Part shown: piece by piece, positions 24,937-35,239 of the stretch
Position numbering within the stretch: the stretch's first letter is position 1
Layout: the number at the start of each line of letters is the position of its first letter
Assembly (NCBI GenBank): GCA_028693555.1
Contig: JAQUVD010000023.1
Location: 1-59,856, forward strand
Direction: 5' to 3'
Length of the DNA stretch: 59,856 bases
DNA from: Hespellia sp.
GTDB taxonomy: Bacteria > Bacillota > Clostridia > Lachnospirales > Lachnospiraceae
Notes under the pieces: model-generated
The model's database searches: none
What the model saw: only the letters and a program-made list of their open reading frames with translations
Told to the model about the DNA's origin: nothing
Position numbers and translations under genes: made by a program

Positions 24937-27054
24937 TTAAGCGTCTTTGTTTGATAATAGCTTTTCCTGAACTGACTTCGGAACTGACTCATAGCTCTCA
25001 AAGAACATTGAGTAGTTACCACGTCCCTGTGTTCTGGAACGAAGATCTGTAGAGTAACCAAACATCTCTGATAATGGAACAAATGCTCGAACGATTTTAC
25101 CACCGCCAAGATCATCCATACCTTCGATACGTCCACGACGTGAGTTTAAGTCACCAATGATATCTCCCATGTATTCCTCTGGCATTGTTACTTCAACCTT
25201 CATGATTGGCTCAAGAAGTGTTGGAGCTGCTTTCTTCATAGCATCCTTAAATGCTAATGATCCAGCAATGTGGAATGCCATTTCATTGGAATCGACTTCA
25301 TGGTAAGAACCATCATATACAGTCGCTTTGACACCAACAACCGGGAATCCTCCAAGGATACCGGATTTCATAGCTTCTTCGATACCTTCGCCTACAGCCG
25401 GGATGTATTCTTTTGGAATCGCACCACCAACTACCTTAGACTCGAACAGGTATGTCTCTTCGCCATTAACGTCCATTGGTTCAAATCTTACTTTACAATG
25501 TCCGTACTGTCCACGTCCACCGGACTGTTTTGCATATTTACTGTCAACATCAACTTCTTTTGTGAAGGACTCTTTGTATGCAACCTGTGGAGCACCTACG
25601 TTAGCCTCTACCTTGAACTCACGTAAAAGTCTGTCTACGATGATCTCTAAGTGAAGCTCACCCATACCAGCGATGATTGTCTGACCAGTATCGTGGTTTG
25701 TATGTGCACGGAAGGTAGGATCTTCTTCTGCAAGTTTTGCAAGAGATTCTCCAAGTTTTCCCTGAGAAGCTTTTGTTTTAGGCTCGATCGCAAGCTCAAT
25801 AACTGGTTCTGGGAATTCCATAGACTCTAAGATTACAGGAGCCTTTTCGTCACAGATTGTATCACCTGTTGTTGTATTCTTGAAACCAATCGCTGCTGCG
25901 ATATCACCAGAATATACTTTATCTAACTCTTCACGCTTGTTGGCATGCATCTGAAGGATACGTCCAACACGCTCTTTTTTGTTCTTTGTCGCATTTAATA
26001 CATAAGAACCTGAATTAACTGATCCTGAATATACACGGAAGTAAGCAAGCTTACCTACGAATGGGTCAGTCATGATCTTGAATGCTAATGCTGAGAAAGG
26101 CTCATCATCTGATGAGTGTCTTACTACTTCATTACCATCTTCGTCAACACCCTCGATAGCCGGGATGTCTGTTGGAGCTGGCATGTATTCAATGACTGCA
26201 TCTAATAATTTCTGAACTCCCTTGTTTCTGTAAGCTGTACCACAACAAACCGGGATAGCTGTACATTCACAAGTACCTTTTCTAAGCGCTGCTTTTAACG
26301 CATCGACAGAAGGCTCTTCACCTTCCAGATATTCCATCATCAGATCATCGTCTAATTCACAAATCTTCTCAACTAATTCTGTACGATAAAGATCTGCGTC
26401 ATCTTTCATATCTTCCGGAATCTCTGTGATTAAAATGTCATCACCTTTTTCATCGTTATAGATGTAGGCTTTCATTTCCATCAAATCAATGATTCCTTTA
26501 AAGTCATCTTCTTTACCAATTGGTAACTGAAGACAAATTGCATTTTTACCAAGTCTGTCTTTAATCTGCTCAACAGCTCCGTAAAAATCTGCACCTAAGA
26601 TGTCCATCTTATTGATGAAAGCCATTCTTGGTACGTTGTATGTGTCTGCCTGACGCCATACGTTCTCTGACTGTGGCTCAACACCACCCTTTGCACAGAA
26701 AACACCTACAGCACCATCGAGTACACGAAGTGAACGTTCAACCTCAACAGTAAAGTCAACGTGTCCCGGTGTATCAATAATATTGATACGATGTTCCAAG
26801 GCACCCGGTTTCACTTTATTCTGTTCCTGAAGTGTCCAGTGACATGTTGTAGCTGCTGAAGTAATCGTGATACCTCTTTCCTGTTCCTGTTCCATCCAGT
26901 CCATGGTAGCAGTTCCTTCATGAGTATCACCAATCTTATAGTTAACACCGGTATAGTATAAGATACGCTCTGTAAGCGTTGTCTTACCAGCATCAATATG
27001 AGCCATAATACCGATATTTCTGGTTCTCTCTAATGGATATTCTCTTCCAGCCAA
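24937..27054 (-). CDS. fusA: Elongation factor G
   Basis: A 705-aa translocase GTPase. G1 is AHIDAGKTT (residues 17-25), switch [13 protein letters not shown]3 [10 protein letters not shown]4 NKMD; then domains II to V, with [16 protein letters not shown] in domain IV and the tail [11 protein letters not shown]. Length and the str-operon position between rpsG and tuf mark it as the housekeeping EF-G, not a TetM-like or EF-G2 paralogue. Ribosome site AGGAGGA; a dispersed repeat lies directly upstream. Confidence 0.98.
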   Translation of the reverse strand: MAGREYPLERTRNIGIMAHIDAGKTTLTERILYYTGVNYKIGDTHEGTATMDWMEQEQERGITITSAATTCHWTLQEQNKVKPGALEHRINIIDTPGHVDFTVEVERSLRVLDGAVGVFCAKGGVEPQSENVWRQADTYNVPRMAFINKMDILGADFYGAVEQIKDRLGKNAICLQLPIGKEDDFKGIIDLMEMKAYIYNDEKGDDILITEIPEDMKDDADLYRTELVEKICELDDDLMMEYLEGEEPSVDALKAALRKGTCECTAIPVCCGTAYRNKGVQKLLDAVIEYMPAPTDIPAIEGVDEDGNEVVRHSSDDEPFSALAFKIMTDPFVGKLAYFRVYSGSVNSGSYVLNATKNKKERVGRILQMHANKREELDKVYSGDIAAAIGFKNTTTGDTICDEKAPVILESMEFPEPVIELAIEPKTKASQGKLGESLAKLAEEDPTFRAHTNHDTGQTIIAGMGELHLEIIVDRLLREFKVEANVGAPQVAYKESFTKEVDVDSKYAKQSGGRGQYGHCKVRFEPMDVNGEETYLFESKVVGGAIPKEYIPAVGEGIEEAMKSGILGGFPVVGVKATVYDGSYHEVDSNEMAFHIAGSLAFKDAMKKAAPTLLEPIMKVEVTMPEEYMGDIIGDLNSRRGRIEGMDDLGGGKIVRAFVPLSEMFGYSTDLRSRTQGRGNYSMFFESYESVPKSVQEKLLSNKDA

Positions 27055-27066
27055 GATTTTTTCCTC

Positions 27067-27166
27067 CTAATTATAATGTAATTCTTCGAGACTAAGCTCG
27101 ATAAAATCTCGCAAAGTTTCGAAGAACAATCTTCGCACTAAGTTCGTGAGAAATCTCACGAAGTGT
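27067..27166 (-). repeat. Dispersed intergenic repeat, two tandem copies (rpsG-fusA)
   Basis: Read on the minus strand, two diverged units follow each other. Both have the pattern CACTT-GYGAGATTT, then CGARCTTAGT, then CGAAGA; the second ends in TTACATTATAA just before the fusA ribosome site. The first contains a perfect TTCGTGAGA-TT-TCTCACGAA hairpin. Related single copies are at 27827-27880 and 50011-50061. Confidence 0.65.
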
Positions 27167-27173
27167 CTCAGAT

Positions 27174-27644
27174 TTAGAAACGGTAGTGAGCAAACGCTTT
27201 GTTTGCTTCTGCCATCTTGTGCATATCCTCTTTCTTCTTTACAGAAGATCCAGTATTATTAGCTGCATCAAGAATCTCGTTTGCCAATCTTTCTTCCATT
27301 GTCTTCTCTCCTCTATTACGAGAATACAATGTAAGCCAACGAAGTGCTAAAGCCTGACGTCTGTCTACTCTTACTTCGATCGGTACCTGATATGTTGCTC
27401 CACCGATACGTCTTGCTTTTACTTCAAGCTGTGGCATGATGTTGTTCATAGCTTCTTCGAAAACTTCAGTTGCCGGCTTGTCGCTCTTCTCTGCAACTCT
27501 ATCAAATGCTCCGTATACAATCTTCTGTGCAATACCCTTCTTACCGTCTAACATGATGTTATTGATAAGCTTGGTAACGACTTTGTTATTGTATATTGGA
27601 TCCGCTAATACGTCTCTTTTAATATTATGTCCTTTACGTGGCAC
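27174..27644 (-). CDS. rpsG: 30S ribosomal protein S7
   Basis: A 156-aa primary rRNA-binding protein of the 30S head. I chose the GTG at 27642-27644, which gives [11 protein letters not shown] (Met in the protein), preceded by AAGGAGGG at 7-bp spacing; an ATG seven codons earlier contains that ribosome site within its frame and would give an unusual extension. Conserved [15 protein letters not shown] and [14 protein letters not shown] are present. Second gene of the str operon. Confidence 0.97.
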   Translation of the reverse strand: MPRKGHNIKRDVLADPIYNNKVVTKLINNIMLDGKKGIAQKIVYGAFDRVAEKSDKPATEVFEEAMNNIMPQLEVKARRIGGATYQVPIEVRVDRRQALALRWLTLYSRNRGEKTMEERLANEILDAANNTGSSVKKKEDMHKMAEANKAFAHYRF

Positions 27645-27826
27645 GGTCCTTCCCTCCTTAATCATCTATCTTACAGTCTCCTGCAAGACAATTAATTCAT
27701 CGGTACTCACATGTGTCTTTCTAATGAAATGTGTTCGTTGCTCGCGATTCGTATATTCATTCGCAACCTACGAAAATCATAGTTCTGTTTGTGATACGAT
27801 TTAACTACTAGTTACTAGTGTTCTAA

Positions 27827-27880
27827 ATTATAATGTAGTTCTTTGAGACCAGGCTCAACAAAACCTCACTATGTGCTCTT
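27827..27880 (-). repeat. Dispersed intergenic repeat, copy in rpsL-rpsG
   Basis: On the minus strand: AGCACATAGTGAGG, then GAGCCTGGTCTC, AAAGAACTACATTATAAT. It begins 4 bases after the rpsL stop codon and matches the fusA-upstream and ntpA-upstream copies base for base in most positions. The rest of this 239-base gap (27645-27883) has no gene; it includes a weak TTCGTTGC/GCAACC hairpin near 27739-27775. Confidence 0.65.
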
Positions 27881-27883
27881 GCT

Positions 27884-28303
27884 TTATTTAGCATCTTTTG
27901 GACGCTTAGCACCATATTTAGAACGAGCCTGTCTTCTCTTAGCGACACCTGCTGTATCGAGTGTTCCTCTAACGATATGGTATCTTGTACCAGGTAAATC
28001 CTTGATACGTCCACCACGGATGAGTACTACACTATGCTCCTGAAGGTTGTGACCTTCTCCTGGAATATAGCTTGTTACTTCAATACCGTTAGAAAGACGA
28101 ACTCTGGCGATCTTTCTAAGAGCTGAGTTAGGTTTTTTAGGTGTAGCTGTCTTAACTGCTGTACATACTCCTCTTTTCTGTGGTGCAGAAAGATCGGTAG
28201 CTTTCTTCTTCAAAGAGTTATATCCTTTCTGAAGAGCTGGTGCAGTAGATTTCTTTGCAGAAGTCTGACGTCCTTTTCTAACTAACTGGTTAAATGTTGG
28301 CAT
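27884..28303 (-). CDS. rpsL: 30S ribosomal protein S12
   Basis: A 139-aa decoding-centre protein. Start ATG at 28301-28303 gives [12 protein letters not shown] with AGGAGGTG 6 bases upstream; a GTG three codons earlier overlaps the ribosome site. It carries the conserved [11 protein letters not shown] and [12 protein letters not shown] loops where streptomycin-resistance changes (Lys at TPKKPNS and at RVRD-like PGTR positions) are known in other species; the lysines here look wild type. First gene of the str operon; rpoC is not upstream, so the rpoBC genes are elsewhere. Confidence 0.98.
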   Translation of the reverse strand: MPTFNQLVRKGRQTSAKKSTAPALQKGYNSLKKKATDLSAPQKRGVCTAVKTATPKKPNSALRKIARVRLSNGIEVTSYIPGEGHNLQEHSVVLIRGGRIKDLPGTRYHIVRGTLDTAGVAKRRQARSKYGAKRPKDAK

Positions 28304-28405
28304 TCTTTTCACCTCCTATGATTTTAGTAGTTGCGTTAAACATCTTTCATGTTTACGTTGATTTAGCGCGCAAAAATAGCAATGCAATTTCATGCACGCT
28401 AAATC

Positions 28406-28434
28406 AGTATATTGCTTTTCTTTTTGAAAGTCAA
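28406..28434 (-). promoter_or_regulatory. Promoter of the rpsL-rpsG-fusA-tuf operon
   Basis: On the minus strand: TTGACT (28429-28434), 17 bases, TATACT (28406-28411). Just past the -10 box, GATTTAGCG (28397-28405) is complementary to CGCTAAATC (28360-28368), so the transcript starts with a hairpin at its 5' end. Confidence 0.85.
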
Positions 28435-28602
28435 GGTTTTTCTAGGCAATTTGCGGATATTTTATATTTAAAAACACGCCAAAACTAGATGTTGGGAACC
28501 AAAAACCTCCCTACCACCTTATATAGAAGAAACCTCTTTCCCTCTTTACCCCATTTATCCGCTCTCACCAGCACCTTCGAGCATTCACGGGCAGTGTCTG
28601 TC

Positions 28603-28870
28603 TTGAAGGAATCTGTGTGCGCAGAGAATGATGCTGGCACAGACATTTAATGAGGGTTGTAGTGTTACTTAATAAAAACAGGTGGGTAGAATGAAGCGTC
28701 GCTTTGTACTTCCTGTACAAAGCGGCAGTGATGTGAAGTGCTGGAATCATCAGATTCCGGCGCGCCTCATCACGGTGCATCATTCTACCCACCTGTTTTT
28801 ATTTAGTAACTCTAGACTCTCATTATCGTCCGTGCCGGCATCATTCTCCGCGCACACAGATGGACTTCAA
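28603..28870. repeat. Large imperfect palindrome, 268 bp, between rpsL and proS
   Basis: The inner arms are a perfect 23-bp inverted repeat (28671-28693 with 28781-28803, containing ACAGGTGGGTAGAATG). The pairing continues outward for about 65 bases at roughly 85 percent identity (ATCTGTGTGCGC near 28611-28622 with its complement near 28850-28861). The centre holds two more hairpins, CGCTTTGTAC/GTACAAAGCG and GGAATC/GATTCC. It carries no credible gene. It could be a MITE-like element; it will also act as a terminator for proS. The rest of this gap (28435-28602) shows nothing I can name. Confidence 0.8.
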
Positions 28871-28890
28871 CCCAGTCACCGCCCATAAAT

Positions 28891-30333
28891 TTAATAAGCT
28901 TTGCCCCAGTATACCATATGCTTCGCCGGTTTGCCGCAGCAGATACATGTATCTGCAAGCTGCTCCTGCTCTTCTGGAATACATCTTGATGTCGCACCGC
29001 CGGTCTGTGCTTTGATTTCCTCTTCACAAGCCTCTTCGCCACACCACATTGCTTTGATGAATCCCTTCTTTGTATTGAATTTCTCATTCATCTCATCCAT
29101 TGTTGTCGCACTGCTGATGTGATCCTCCAAGAAAGCTTTCGCTTTCTCATAAAGACTCTTCTGAACATCATCTAATACTTCCTGCAGCTTCGAATCAATT
29201 TCATCTAATGAAACAAAAATCTTTTCTCTTGTATCACGACGAACAATAACAGCCTGATTTTTCTCAATATCTTTTGGTCCGATTTCTACACGCGTAGGAA
29301 TTCCGAGCATCTCCTGCTCAGAGAATTTCCAGCCCGGACTCTTCTCAGAATCATCGATTGCAACTCGGTATCCTGCTGCCTTCAGCTTATCCATCAAATC
29401 ATTCGCTGCTTCTAATACGCCTTCCTTGTGCTGTGCAACCGGAATGATCCTTGTCTGAATCGGAGCGATTCTTGGCGGAAGTACAAGACCACTGTCATCA
29501 CCATGCACCATGATAATCGCACCGATGATGCGGGTTGATAAGCCCCAGGATGTCTCGTATACACTGTGAAGCTCGTTATTTTTATCAAGATACTGGATTC
29601 CATAGGCATCTGCGAATCCATTTCCAAAGAAGTGGCTTGTTCCGGACTGCAGTGCTTTTCCATCATGCATCAGTGCCTCGATGGTATAGGTGTCCTGTGC
29701 ACCGGCAAACTTCTCGCTCTCGGTCTTGCGTCCGGTTACAAGTGGAATTGCAAGATCCTGTTCTACGAAATCTTTGTAGACATTCAACATCTGAATTGTC
29801 CGCTGCTCAGCCTCTTCATATGTCGCGTGAATCGTATGGCCTTCCTGCCACAGAAATTCTCTGGAACGCAGGAACGGTCTCGTTGTCTTCTCCCAGCGGA
29901 GAACCGAACACCACTGATTCCATACCTTTGGCAGATCTCTATGTGACTGTACGGTCTTACTCCACACATCACAGAACAGTGTCTCGGATGTCGGTCTGAT
30001 GCAAAAACGCTCTGCCAGATTCTCTTCTCCGCCCTTTGTGACCCATGCAACTTCCGGCGCAAATCCCTCAATATGATCCTTTTCTTTCTGAAGCAGTGTC
30101 TCTGGAATCAAGACCGGAAGATATACATTCTGTACCCCGGTATCCTTGAAGCGCTTGTCCAGATCAGCCTGAATATTCTCCCAGATTGCGTAACCATTTG
30201 GTAAATAGTTAAGACATCCTTTTACTCCTGAATAATCACATAACTCCGCTTCGCGGACCACGTCTGTGTACCACTGTGCAAAATCTTCATCACGAGATGT
30301 GATGGATTCTACTAATTTCTTTTCCTTTGCCAT
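28891..30333 (-). CDS. proS: Prolyl-tRNA synthetase, archaeal/eukaryal type
   Basis: A 480-aa class II synthetase charging tRNA-Pro. It has motif 2 region [22 protein letters not shown] (split: [21 protein letters not shown]), the [11 protein letters not shown] segment of motif 3, an anticodon-binding domain (about 285-390) and the C-terminal zinc-like domain ending in [18 protein letters not shown]. The absence of an INS editing domain and presence of the C-terminal extension mark the type 3 form, common in Clostridia. Own TTGACA-17-TAAAAT promoter; no T-box leader seen. Terminates in the large palindrome. Confidence 0.97.
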   Translation of the reverse strand: MAKEKKLVESITSRDEDFAQWYTDVVREAELCDYSGVKGCLNYLPNGYAIWENIQADLDKRFKDTGVQNVYLPVLIPETLLQKEKDHIEGFAPEVAWVTKGGEENLAERFCIRPTSETLFCDVWSKTVQSHRDLPKVWNQWCSVLRWEKTTRPFLRSREFLWQEGHTIHATYEEAEQRTIQMLNVYKDFVEQDLAIPLVTGRKTESEKFAGAQDTYTIEALMHDGKALQSGTSHFFGNGFADAYGIQYLDKNNELHSVYETSWGLSTRIIGAIIMVHGDDSGLVLPPRIAPIQTRIIPVAQHKEGVLEAANDLMDKLKAAGYRVAIDDSEKSPGWKFSEQEMLGIPTRVEIGPKDIEKNQAVIVRRDTREKIFVSLDEIDSKLQEVLDDVQKSLYEKAKAFLEDHISSATTMDEMNEKFNTKKGFIKAMWCGEEACEEEIKAQTGGATSRCIPEEQEQLADTCICCGKPAKHMVYWGKAY

Positions 30334-30441
30334 GTTTCTTCTCCTTTTCTTTCTATCATTTCCACTTAATCAAACTGAGCATCTGTGCATCTTTCTCATC
30401 TGCCCCGGATTTTTGCGCAAAATAAAACCGCCGAAACCCCA

Positions 30442-30470
30442 ATTTTACTCGATTCTTACTCCATTGTCAA
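30442..30470 (-). promoter_or_regulatory. Promoter of proS
   Basis: On the minus strand: TTGACA (30465-30470), 17 bases, TAAAAT (30442-30447). It starts 8 bases past the stop codon of the antiporter gene and leaves a leader of about 100 nt, too short for a T-box. Confidence 0.85.
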
Positions 30471-30477
30471 CCTTGCC

Positions 30478-31452
30478 TTAGCGAATCAAAATATATGCAA
30501 AAAACGCCAGATACATCAGCAGGAACAATGTCCCTTCAAATTTCGAAAACTGCTTTTTGCTAAATGCACAAAGATACACGACAAGACTCGATGCAATCAG
30601 AATCAAGGTATCGTAAATTGCCGTAATTTGAACGGTAATTGGATGAATCGCCGCCGAAACACCCAGAATCAGCAAGATGTTAAACACATTCGAACCAACT
30701 ACATTTCCAAGTGCAAGATCATTCTCTCCCTTTCCTGCTGCCACAAGTGAAGTAACCAGCTCCGGAAGCGAGGTTCCGAGTGCTACAATCGTCAATCCGA
30801 TAAATGTCTGGCTAAGGCCAAACTGCAGCGCGATGTCCGTTGCACTGCTTACAACGATATTGCCACCTGCAACAATTCCAACCGCACCGCCCACAATATA
30901 AATGACGGTGCGAACCGGTGTAAGCACCTTGTATTCTTCTTCCGGCTCCCCGGCTTCCTCAATACTCTGTCTCGACCTGACGGCATCCATCACGGTTGAA
31001 GCCACAAAAACGATGAATAGCACAAATAAAATGATTCCGCCCATTCTGCCAAGCACAAATGTTCCCTCTCCTTTGATCACTTTGGAAATCTGCCAGCCGC
31101 CCATTGCCACAAACAAGATCACCGTAATAACAATCGAAAACGGAAATTCTTTTTTCAGCACCGACCACTTTGCGTGCAGCGGACGAATCGCCGCGCAGGC
31201 ACCAAGCACAACTAATAAGTTGAAAATATTCGATCCGATGACATTGCTGACCGCCAGATCATTTGCTCCTTTGAGTGCTGCATTGATGCTGACGGACGCT
31301 TCCGGCATGCTCGTCCCAAATGCGACCACCGTCAGTCCGATCACAACGGATGGCACTTTCAGCAATTTCGCCACACTCGAACAACCATCCACAAAAAAAT
31401 CTGCACCTTTAATCAGCAGAAAAAAACCAATCATTAATAATACATAAGTCAT
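30478..31452 (-). CDS. Calcium/sodium antiporter (CaCA family, YrbG-like)
   Basis: A 324-aa, ten-helix cation exchanger. I chose the ATG at 31450-31452 (AGAGGAA upstream); another ATG seven codons earlier has no ribosome site. The two inverted alpha-repeats that form the ion site are obvious: GTSMPEASVSI with GSNIFNLLVVLG, and GTSLPELVTSL with GSNVFNILLILG. The glutamates in both repeats bind Ca2+ and Na+. It extrudes calcium in exchange for sodium, a further consumer of the sodium gradient. Downstream of it the proS promoter follows at once. Confidence 0.92.
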   Translation of the reverse strand: MTYVLLMIGFFLLIKGADFFVDGCSSVAKLLKVPSVVIGLTVVAFGTSMPEASVSINAALKGANDLAVSNVIGSNIFNLLVVLGACAAIRPLHAKWSVLKKEFPFSIVITVILFVAMGGWQISKVIKGEGTFVLGRMGGIILFVLFIVFVASTVMDAVRSRQSIEEAGEPEEEYKVLTPVRTVIYIVGGAVGIVAGGNIVVSSATDIALQFGLSQTFIGLTIVALGTSLPELVTSLVAAGKGENDLALGNVVGSNVFNILLILGVSAAIHPITVQITAIYDTLILIASSLVVYLCAFSKKQFSKFEGTLFLLMYLAFFAYILIR

Positions 31453-31560
31453 TTCCCGTTCCTCTTTTCCCATTCATTGACAATTAAAACAAAACTGTGC
31501 TTTAATAAGACTTAGTTTATACATCACCGTTCTATAAGTCAAGAAGAAAGCGAGGTTCCT

Positions 31561-32235
31561 ATGAATTTACCGGATATCACTATATTATATGAAGATGCCC
31601 AAATCCTCGTATGCAAAAAGCCTGCCGGGATCGCCGTCCAGAGTGCACGCCTTAGCGCTCCCGATATGGTAAGCATATTAAAAAACCACCTGCATCAAAA
31701 CAGCAGCTCCACCACGACGGAGCCTTACCTTGCCGTCATCCATCGACTGGATCAACCGGTAGAAGGTGTTCTCGTCTTTGCAAAAACCCCCTTCGCAGCG
31801 AAGGAATTAAATAAAGAAATGCAAAACGGCGGTTTCGGAAAACATTATCATGCATTGGTAAGCGAAGCACCACCCAAAAAGCAGGATACGATTGAAGATT
31901 ATATGGTAAAAGATGGGCGGACAAATACTTCCCGGATATGTGCAAAAGGAGTGGCCGGGGCAAAGCTTGCAAGACTGACTTATCAGGTAATTCCACAGGA
32001 TCACACCTCGGAGAGCGAAAATGACAGCACCCTTCTTGACATCACGCTCGACACCGGACGCCACCATCAGATCCGTGTGCAGATGGCGCACATGGGCTGT
32101 CCGATTGTCGGCGATCAAAAGTATGGGATCATTTCTCAGAGTCATGTAAAAACCAGGCTTGCACTCTGCGCCTACAAGCTTGAATTCCATCATCCAAAAA
32201 CAAAAAAAGCAATGACCTTTTATTATGAGGAATAA
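31561..32235 (+). CDS. RluA-family pseudouridine synthase
   Basis: A 224-aa enzyme that isomerises uridine in rRNA or tRNA. It lacks an S4 domain. The catalytic motif is VIHRLDQPVEGVLVFAKT with the nucleophilic Asp at about residue 64 (HRLD); most RluA proteins have T-S-G after HRLD-R, so HRLDQPVEG marks a subgroup found in Clostridia. Further motifs are RHHQIRVQMAHMGCPIVGDQKYG near residues 170-200 (split: RHHQIRVQMA, GDQKYG). Substrate base not predictable. Single gene with a GAGG ribosome site and a bidirectional terminator. Confidence 0.9.
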   Translation: MNLPDITILYEDAQILVCKKPAGIAVQSARLSAPDMVSILKNHLHQNSSSTTTEPYLAVIHRLDQPVEGVLVFAKTPFAAKELNKEMQNGGFGKHYHALVSEAPPKKQDTIEDYMVKDGRTNTSRICAKGVAGAKLARLTYQVIPQDHTSESENDSTLLDITLDTGRHHQIRVQMAHMGCPIVGDQKYGIISQSHVKTRLALCAYKLEFHHPKTKKAMTFYYEE

Positions 32236-32240
32236 GAAAC

Positions 32241-32279
32241 GAAAACCGCCGCATGATTGTTATCACGCTGGCGGTTTTC
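32241..32279. terminator. Bidirectional terminator between the pseudouridine synthase gene and spoVG
   Basis: GAAAACCGCC (32241-32250) pairs with GGCGGTTTTC (32270-32279), a 10-bp stem with A- and T-rich flanks, between convergent genes. Confidence 0.85.
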
Positions 32280-32292
32280 ATTTCCTATAGGA

Positions 32293-32580
32293 TTACATCT
32301 CACCTACGGTGCTTTCCGGTTCTTCTGCAAGAGATTCTTCATATTTCTGTAAAATCATAGACTGAATTCTATTTCTCGTCTCAGAATTGATTGGATGTGC
32401 AATATCGCGATATTCCCCATCCAGTGCTTTCTTACTAGGCATTGCAATGAATAAGCCTTTCTCGCCTTCTATCACCTTGATATCATGCACTACGAACTCC
32501 TCATCAATTGTAATAGAAACGACTGCTTTTAACTTTCCTTCTTTTGTGACTTTCCTAACGCGTACATCTGTAATCTGCAT
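32293..32580 (-). CDS. spoVG: Septation and sporulation regulator SpoVG
   Basis: A 95-aa nucleic-acid-binding regulator conserved in Firmicutes. It opens [11 protein letters not shown], with [24 protein letters not shown] (split: [22 protein letters not shown]) and FIAMPSKK, all family hallmarks, plus an acidic tail. SpoVG affects asymmetric septation and sporulation and binds DNA and RNA. It sits 58 bases after glgD, so it may be the last gene of a glgC-glgD-spoVG transcript. Ribosome site AAGGAG. Its presence supports a spore-forming host. Confidence 0.96.
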   Translation of the reverse strand: MQITDVRVRKVTKEGKLKAVVSITIDEEFVVHDIKVIEGEKGLFIAMPSKKALDGEYRDIAHPINSETRNRIQSMILQKYEESLAEEPESTVGEM

Positions 32581-32638
32581 CCCAAGTCTCCTTCCTCACG
32601 TTATGCTCTCTCTTGTACTGCAAGAACCAAATGCTCTC

Positions 32639-33757
32639 CTATAAGGCATATCTCTCATTCTTCTCAACTACTACTTTGATACCGTTCTCACCGACATGCC
32701 TTGTATTTGCACGAATCGTATCACGGCTTTCCACAATACAATTCTCGATGTAGGTGTTGTCCCCAAGATAAACGTCATTTAATATAATTGAATTCTTTAT
32801 CACACAGTTGTTACCAACAAACGTCTTCTTGAACAATACGGAATTCTCGACGGTACCATTAATGATACTTCCGCTCGCAATCAGACTATTCTTAACCACA
32901 GATCCTGGATTGTATTTGACTGGCGGAAGATCTCCAACCTTCGAATAAATCTTCGGGAGTTCCTTGAAGAAGTAATTTCTTACTTCCGGTTTTAAGAAGT
33001 CCATGTTCGTCTTATAATAAGCATCCACTGTGGAAATATTGCTCCAATATGTATTCATTTTATATCCGTAAATCTTCTTCAGATTCTTATAACGGATCAA
33101 AATATCTGTAACAAAATCATGACGCTCTTCTTCTGCACAATGTTCTACCATATCAATGAGCTGGCGTCTGCGGATAACATAGATTCCGGTTGATACGGTG
33201 CTTGAATTTGCAACCATCGGTTTCTCTTCAAACTCTTCAATCCTGCAGCTCTCGTTCATACGGATTGTTCCAAATCTCGTCGCATCCTCACCGTTCTCTA
33301 AATCCTTGCACACAACGGTGATATCCGCTTTCTTCGCGATATGATATTCCAAAACCTTATTATAATCCAGCTTGTACGCTGCATCTCCGGATGCAATGAT
33401 CACATATGGTTCATGACATCTTCTGAGAAAATCAAGATTCTGGTAAATTGCATCTGCTGTTCCGCGATACCAATCACCATTCTCCGCTGTAATCGTTGGT
33501 GTAAAAACGTACAGACCGCCTTGCTTTCTACCGAAATCCCACCATTTTGATGAATTCAGATGTTCATTGAGGGATCTGGCATTATACTGTGTCAGTACAG
33601 CCACTTTTTGAATATGAGAATTTGCCATATTACTGAGTGCAAAATCAATTGCCCGGTAGCTTCCCGCAATCGGCATCGCTGCCACGGCACGCTTCTGCGT
33701 CAATTCGCGCATCTTTCTATTATTCCCACCTGCTAAAATAATTCCTACTGCTCTCAT
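32639..33757 (-). CDS. glgD: Glucose-1-phosphate adenylyltransferase regulatory subunit GlgD
   Basis: A 372-aa paralogue of GlgC, with the nucleotidyltransferase fold (1-240) and a left-handed beta-helix of hexapeptide repeats (about 270-350). The N-terminal loop reads [16 protein letters not shown] rather than the catalytic GGxGxRLxxLT of GlgC, so this subunit is poorly or not catalytic and modulates its partner. GlgC/GlgD pairs are typical of Firmicutes that store glycogen. The start overlaps glgC by 4 bases. Confidence 0.95.
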   Translation of the reverse strand: MRAVGIILAGGNNRKMRELTQKRAVAAMPIAGSYRAIDFALSNMANSHIQKVAVLTQYNARSLNEHLNSSKWWDFGRKQGGLYVFTPTITAENGDWYRGTADAIYQNLDFLRRCHEPYVIIASGDAAYKLDYNKVLEYHIAKKADITVVCKDLENGEDATRFGTIRMNESCRIEEFEEKPMVANSSTVSTGIYVIRRRQLIDMVEHCAEEERHDFVTDILIRYKNLKKIYGYKMNTYWSNISTVDAYYKTNMDFLKPEVRNYFFKELPKIYSKVGDLPPVKYNPGSVVKNSLIASGSIINGTVENSVLFKKTFVGNNCVIKNSIILNDVYLGDNTYIENCIVESRDTIRANTRHVGENGIKVVVEKNERYAL

Positions 33758-35028
33758 ACTCTCTCACCTGCCTTTATTAATGTCTCACCACTTGCCAGCA
33801 CACAATCCTTGTAATCTTCTTTGGTTGTAACACCACTAATGGCTGTGTTCACACCGACTTGTATGTCGGCCGGTATTACGGAGTTCTCTCCGATTGTAAC
33901 AAGTCCTCCCGCGTAGATGGCCGGTTTCTCCTTGTTCGGAACTTCACTGCCGATTCCGAGTGTAACATTATTACCAATCACGGAATCCTCTGCAATGATT
34001 GCTTTATTAATCACACAATTCTCTCCGATTGTAACATCACGCATGATAATCGAATCTTTGATGACCGTTCCTTTTCCTACTGTAACTCCCGCTCCAAGTA
34101 CAGAGCCATGCACATCACCGTAGATCTCAGACTCATTGCTGATAATACTCTTCTCAATTACGGAATTCTCTGAAATATATTGCGGTGGAAGATTCGAACT
34201 GTTCGTATAAATCTTCCAGAACTCTTCATAGAGATTGAATTCAGGGATGATATCAATCAGCTCCATGTTCGCTTCCCAGTATGAACTCAATGTTCCAACG
34301 TCTTTCCAGTATCCGTTAAATTCATATGCCTGAAGATTCTTATTGTTTTCAAAGCAATACGGAATAATATGTTTACCAAAATCGCAGTTCGGCTGTTCTG
34401 ATAATTTGATCAGTGCATTCTTCAGAACCGGCCAGCTGAATATGTAGATTCCCATCGATGCAAGATTGCTGCTTGGATTCTCAGGCTTCTCCTGAAATTC
34501 TGTAATCCTGCCCTCCTCGTCTGTCACGACAATTCCGAATCTGCTTGCCTCCTCCATCGGAACCGGCATCACTGCAATGGTCACGTCCGCATTGCTTGCC
34601 TTATGCTCGTCCAGCATCACTTCATAATCCATCTTATAAATGTGATCTCCGGAAAGAATTAATACGTAATCTGGATTGTATGTCTCCATGTACTCAAGAT
34701 TCTGGTAAATAGCGTTGGCTGTTCCGGTATACCACTCACTATTCGTGCTCTTCTCGTACGGCGGAAGCACCGTTACTCCTCCGACATTGCGGTCCAGATC
34801 CCACGGAATACCAATTCCGATATGTGTATTCAATCTTAACGGTTGATACTGCGTCAACACTCCAACAGTGTCTACACCCGAATTAATACAGTTACTGAGC
34901 GGAAAATCAATAATACGGTACTTACCGCCAAATGATACCGCCGGCTTGGCAACTTTCGCTGTCAAAACTCCTAATCGACTGCCTTGTCCTCCTGCGAGCA
35001 ACATGGCGATCATCTCTTTCTTAATCAT
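33754..35028 (-). CDS. glgC: Glucose-1-phosphate adenylyltransferase catalytic subunit GlgC
   Basis: A 424-aa enzyme making ADP-glucose from ATP and glucose-1-phosphate, the committed step of glycogen synthesis. It carries the intact nucleotide loop [12 protein letters not shown] (about 13-24), [14 protein letters not shown] for substrate binding, [11 protein letters not shown], the [10 protein letters not shown] metal site, and EFQEKP; a beta-helix domain follows. The usual glgA and glgB are not adjacent. First gene of a glgC-glgD operon with an extended -10 promoter. Confidence 0.96.
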   Translation of the reverse strand: MIKKEMIAMLLAGGQGSRLGVLTAKVAKPAVSFGGKYRIIDFPLSNCINSGVDTVGVLTQYQPLRLNTHIGIGIPWDLDRNVGGVTVLPPYEKSTNSEWYTGTANAIYQNLEYMETYNPDYVLILSGDHIYKMDYEVMLDEHKASNADVTIAVMPVPMEEASRFGIVVTDEEGRITEFQEKPENPSSNLASMGIYIFSWPVLKNALIKLSEQPNCDFGKHIIPYCFENNKNLQAYEFNGYWKDVGTLSSYWEANMELIDIIPEFNLYEEFWKIYTNSSNLPPQYISENSVIEKSIISNESEIYGDVHGSVLGAGVTVGKGTVIKDSIIMRDVTIGENCVINKAIIAEDSVIGNNVTLGIGSEVPNKEKPAIYAGGLVTIGENSVIPADIQVGVNTAISGVTTKEDYKDCVLASGETLIKAGERV

Positions 35029-35059
35029 GTCGTCACCTCATTTCTAGTTGATTGTAAAT

Positions 35060-35065
35060 ATTATA
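35060..35065 (-). promoter_or_regulatory. Extended -10 promoter element of glgC
   Basis: On the minus strand TATAAT preceded by TGT, about 32 bases before the glgC start. The -35 region is poor (TACACA at 17-bp spacing), so an activator may be needed. Confidence 0.5.
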
Positions 35066-35150
35066 ACATATTTTCTTTTCTGTGTGTATATTTTACAAAG
35101 AATTTTAATTTGCAAACCGCTTTTTGTTAATAGTACACAAAAATATGGAC

Positions 35151-35178
35151 TTGGTTTTTCACACATATATAGTATAAT
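35151..35178 (+). promoter_or_regulatory. Promoter of murC
   Basis: TTGGTT (35151-35156), 16 bases, TATAAT (35173-35178), with a leader of about 55 nt and the ribosome site AAAAAGGATG. Confidence 0.7.
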
Positions 35179-35239
35179 ATAAAAGACGAGAGAAAATTAT
35201 GACTAATTTTAAAATATTTTTAAAAAAGGATGGCTATTT

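Noticed and set aside
28565-28888. Two open frames on opposite strands (about 75 and 68 codons) whose predicted proteins look alike (both begin MGRM and contain HSTHLFL).
   Set aside because: The likeness is produced by the large palindrome read on each strand. Neither has a ribosome site, and composition is not protein-like.
30334-30441. Possible T-box leader of proS.
   Set aside because: The promoter leaves only about 100 nt before the start and no T-box sequence, specifier stem or terminator hairpin is visible.
31453-31473. A longer N-terminus of the Ca/Na antiporter starting at 31473.
   Set aside because: The added residues GKEERE are encoded by the ribosome-binding region itself, and the downstream ATG has good spacing from AGAGGAA.
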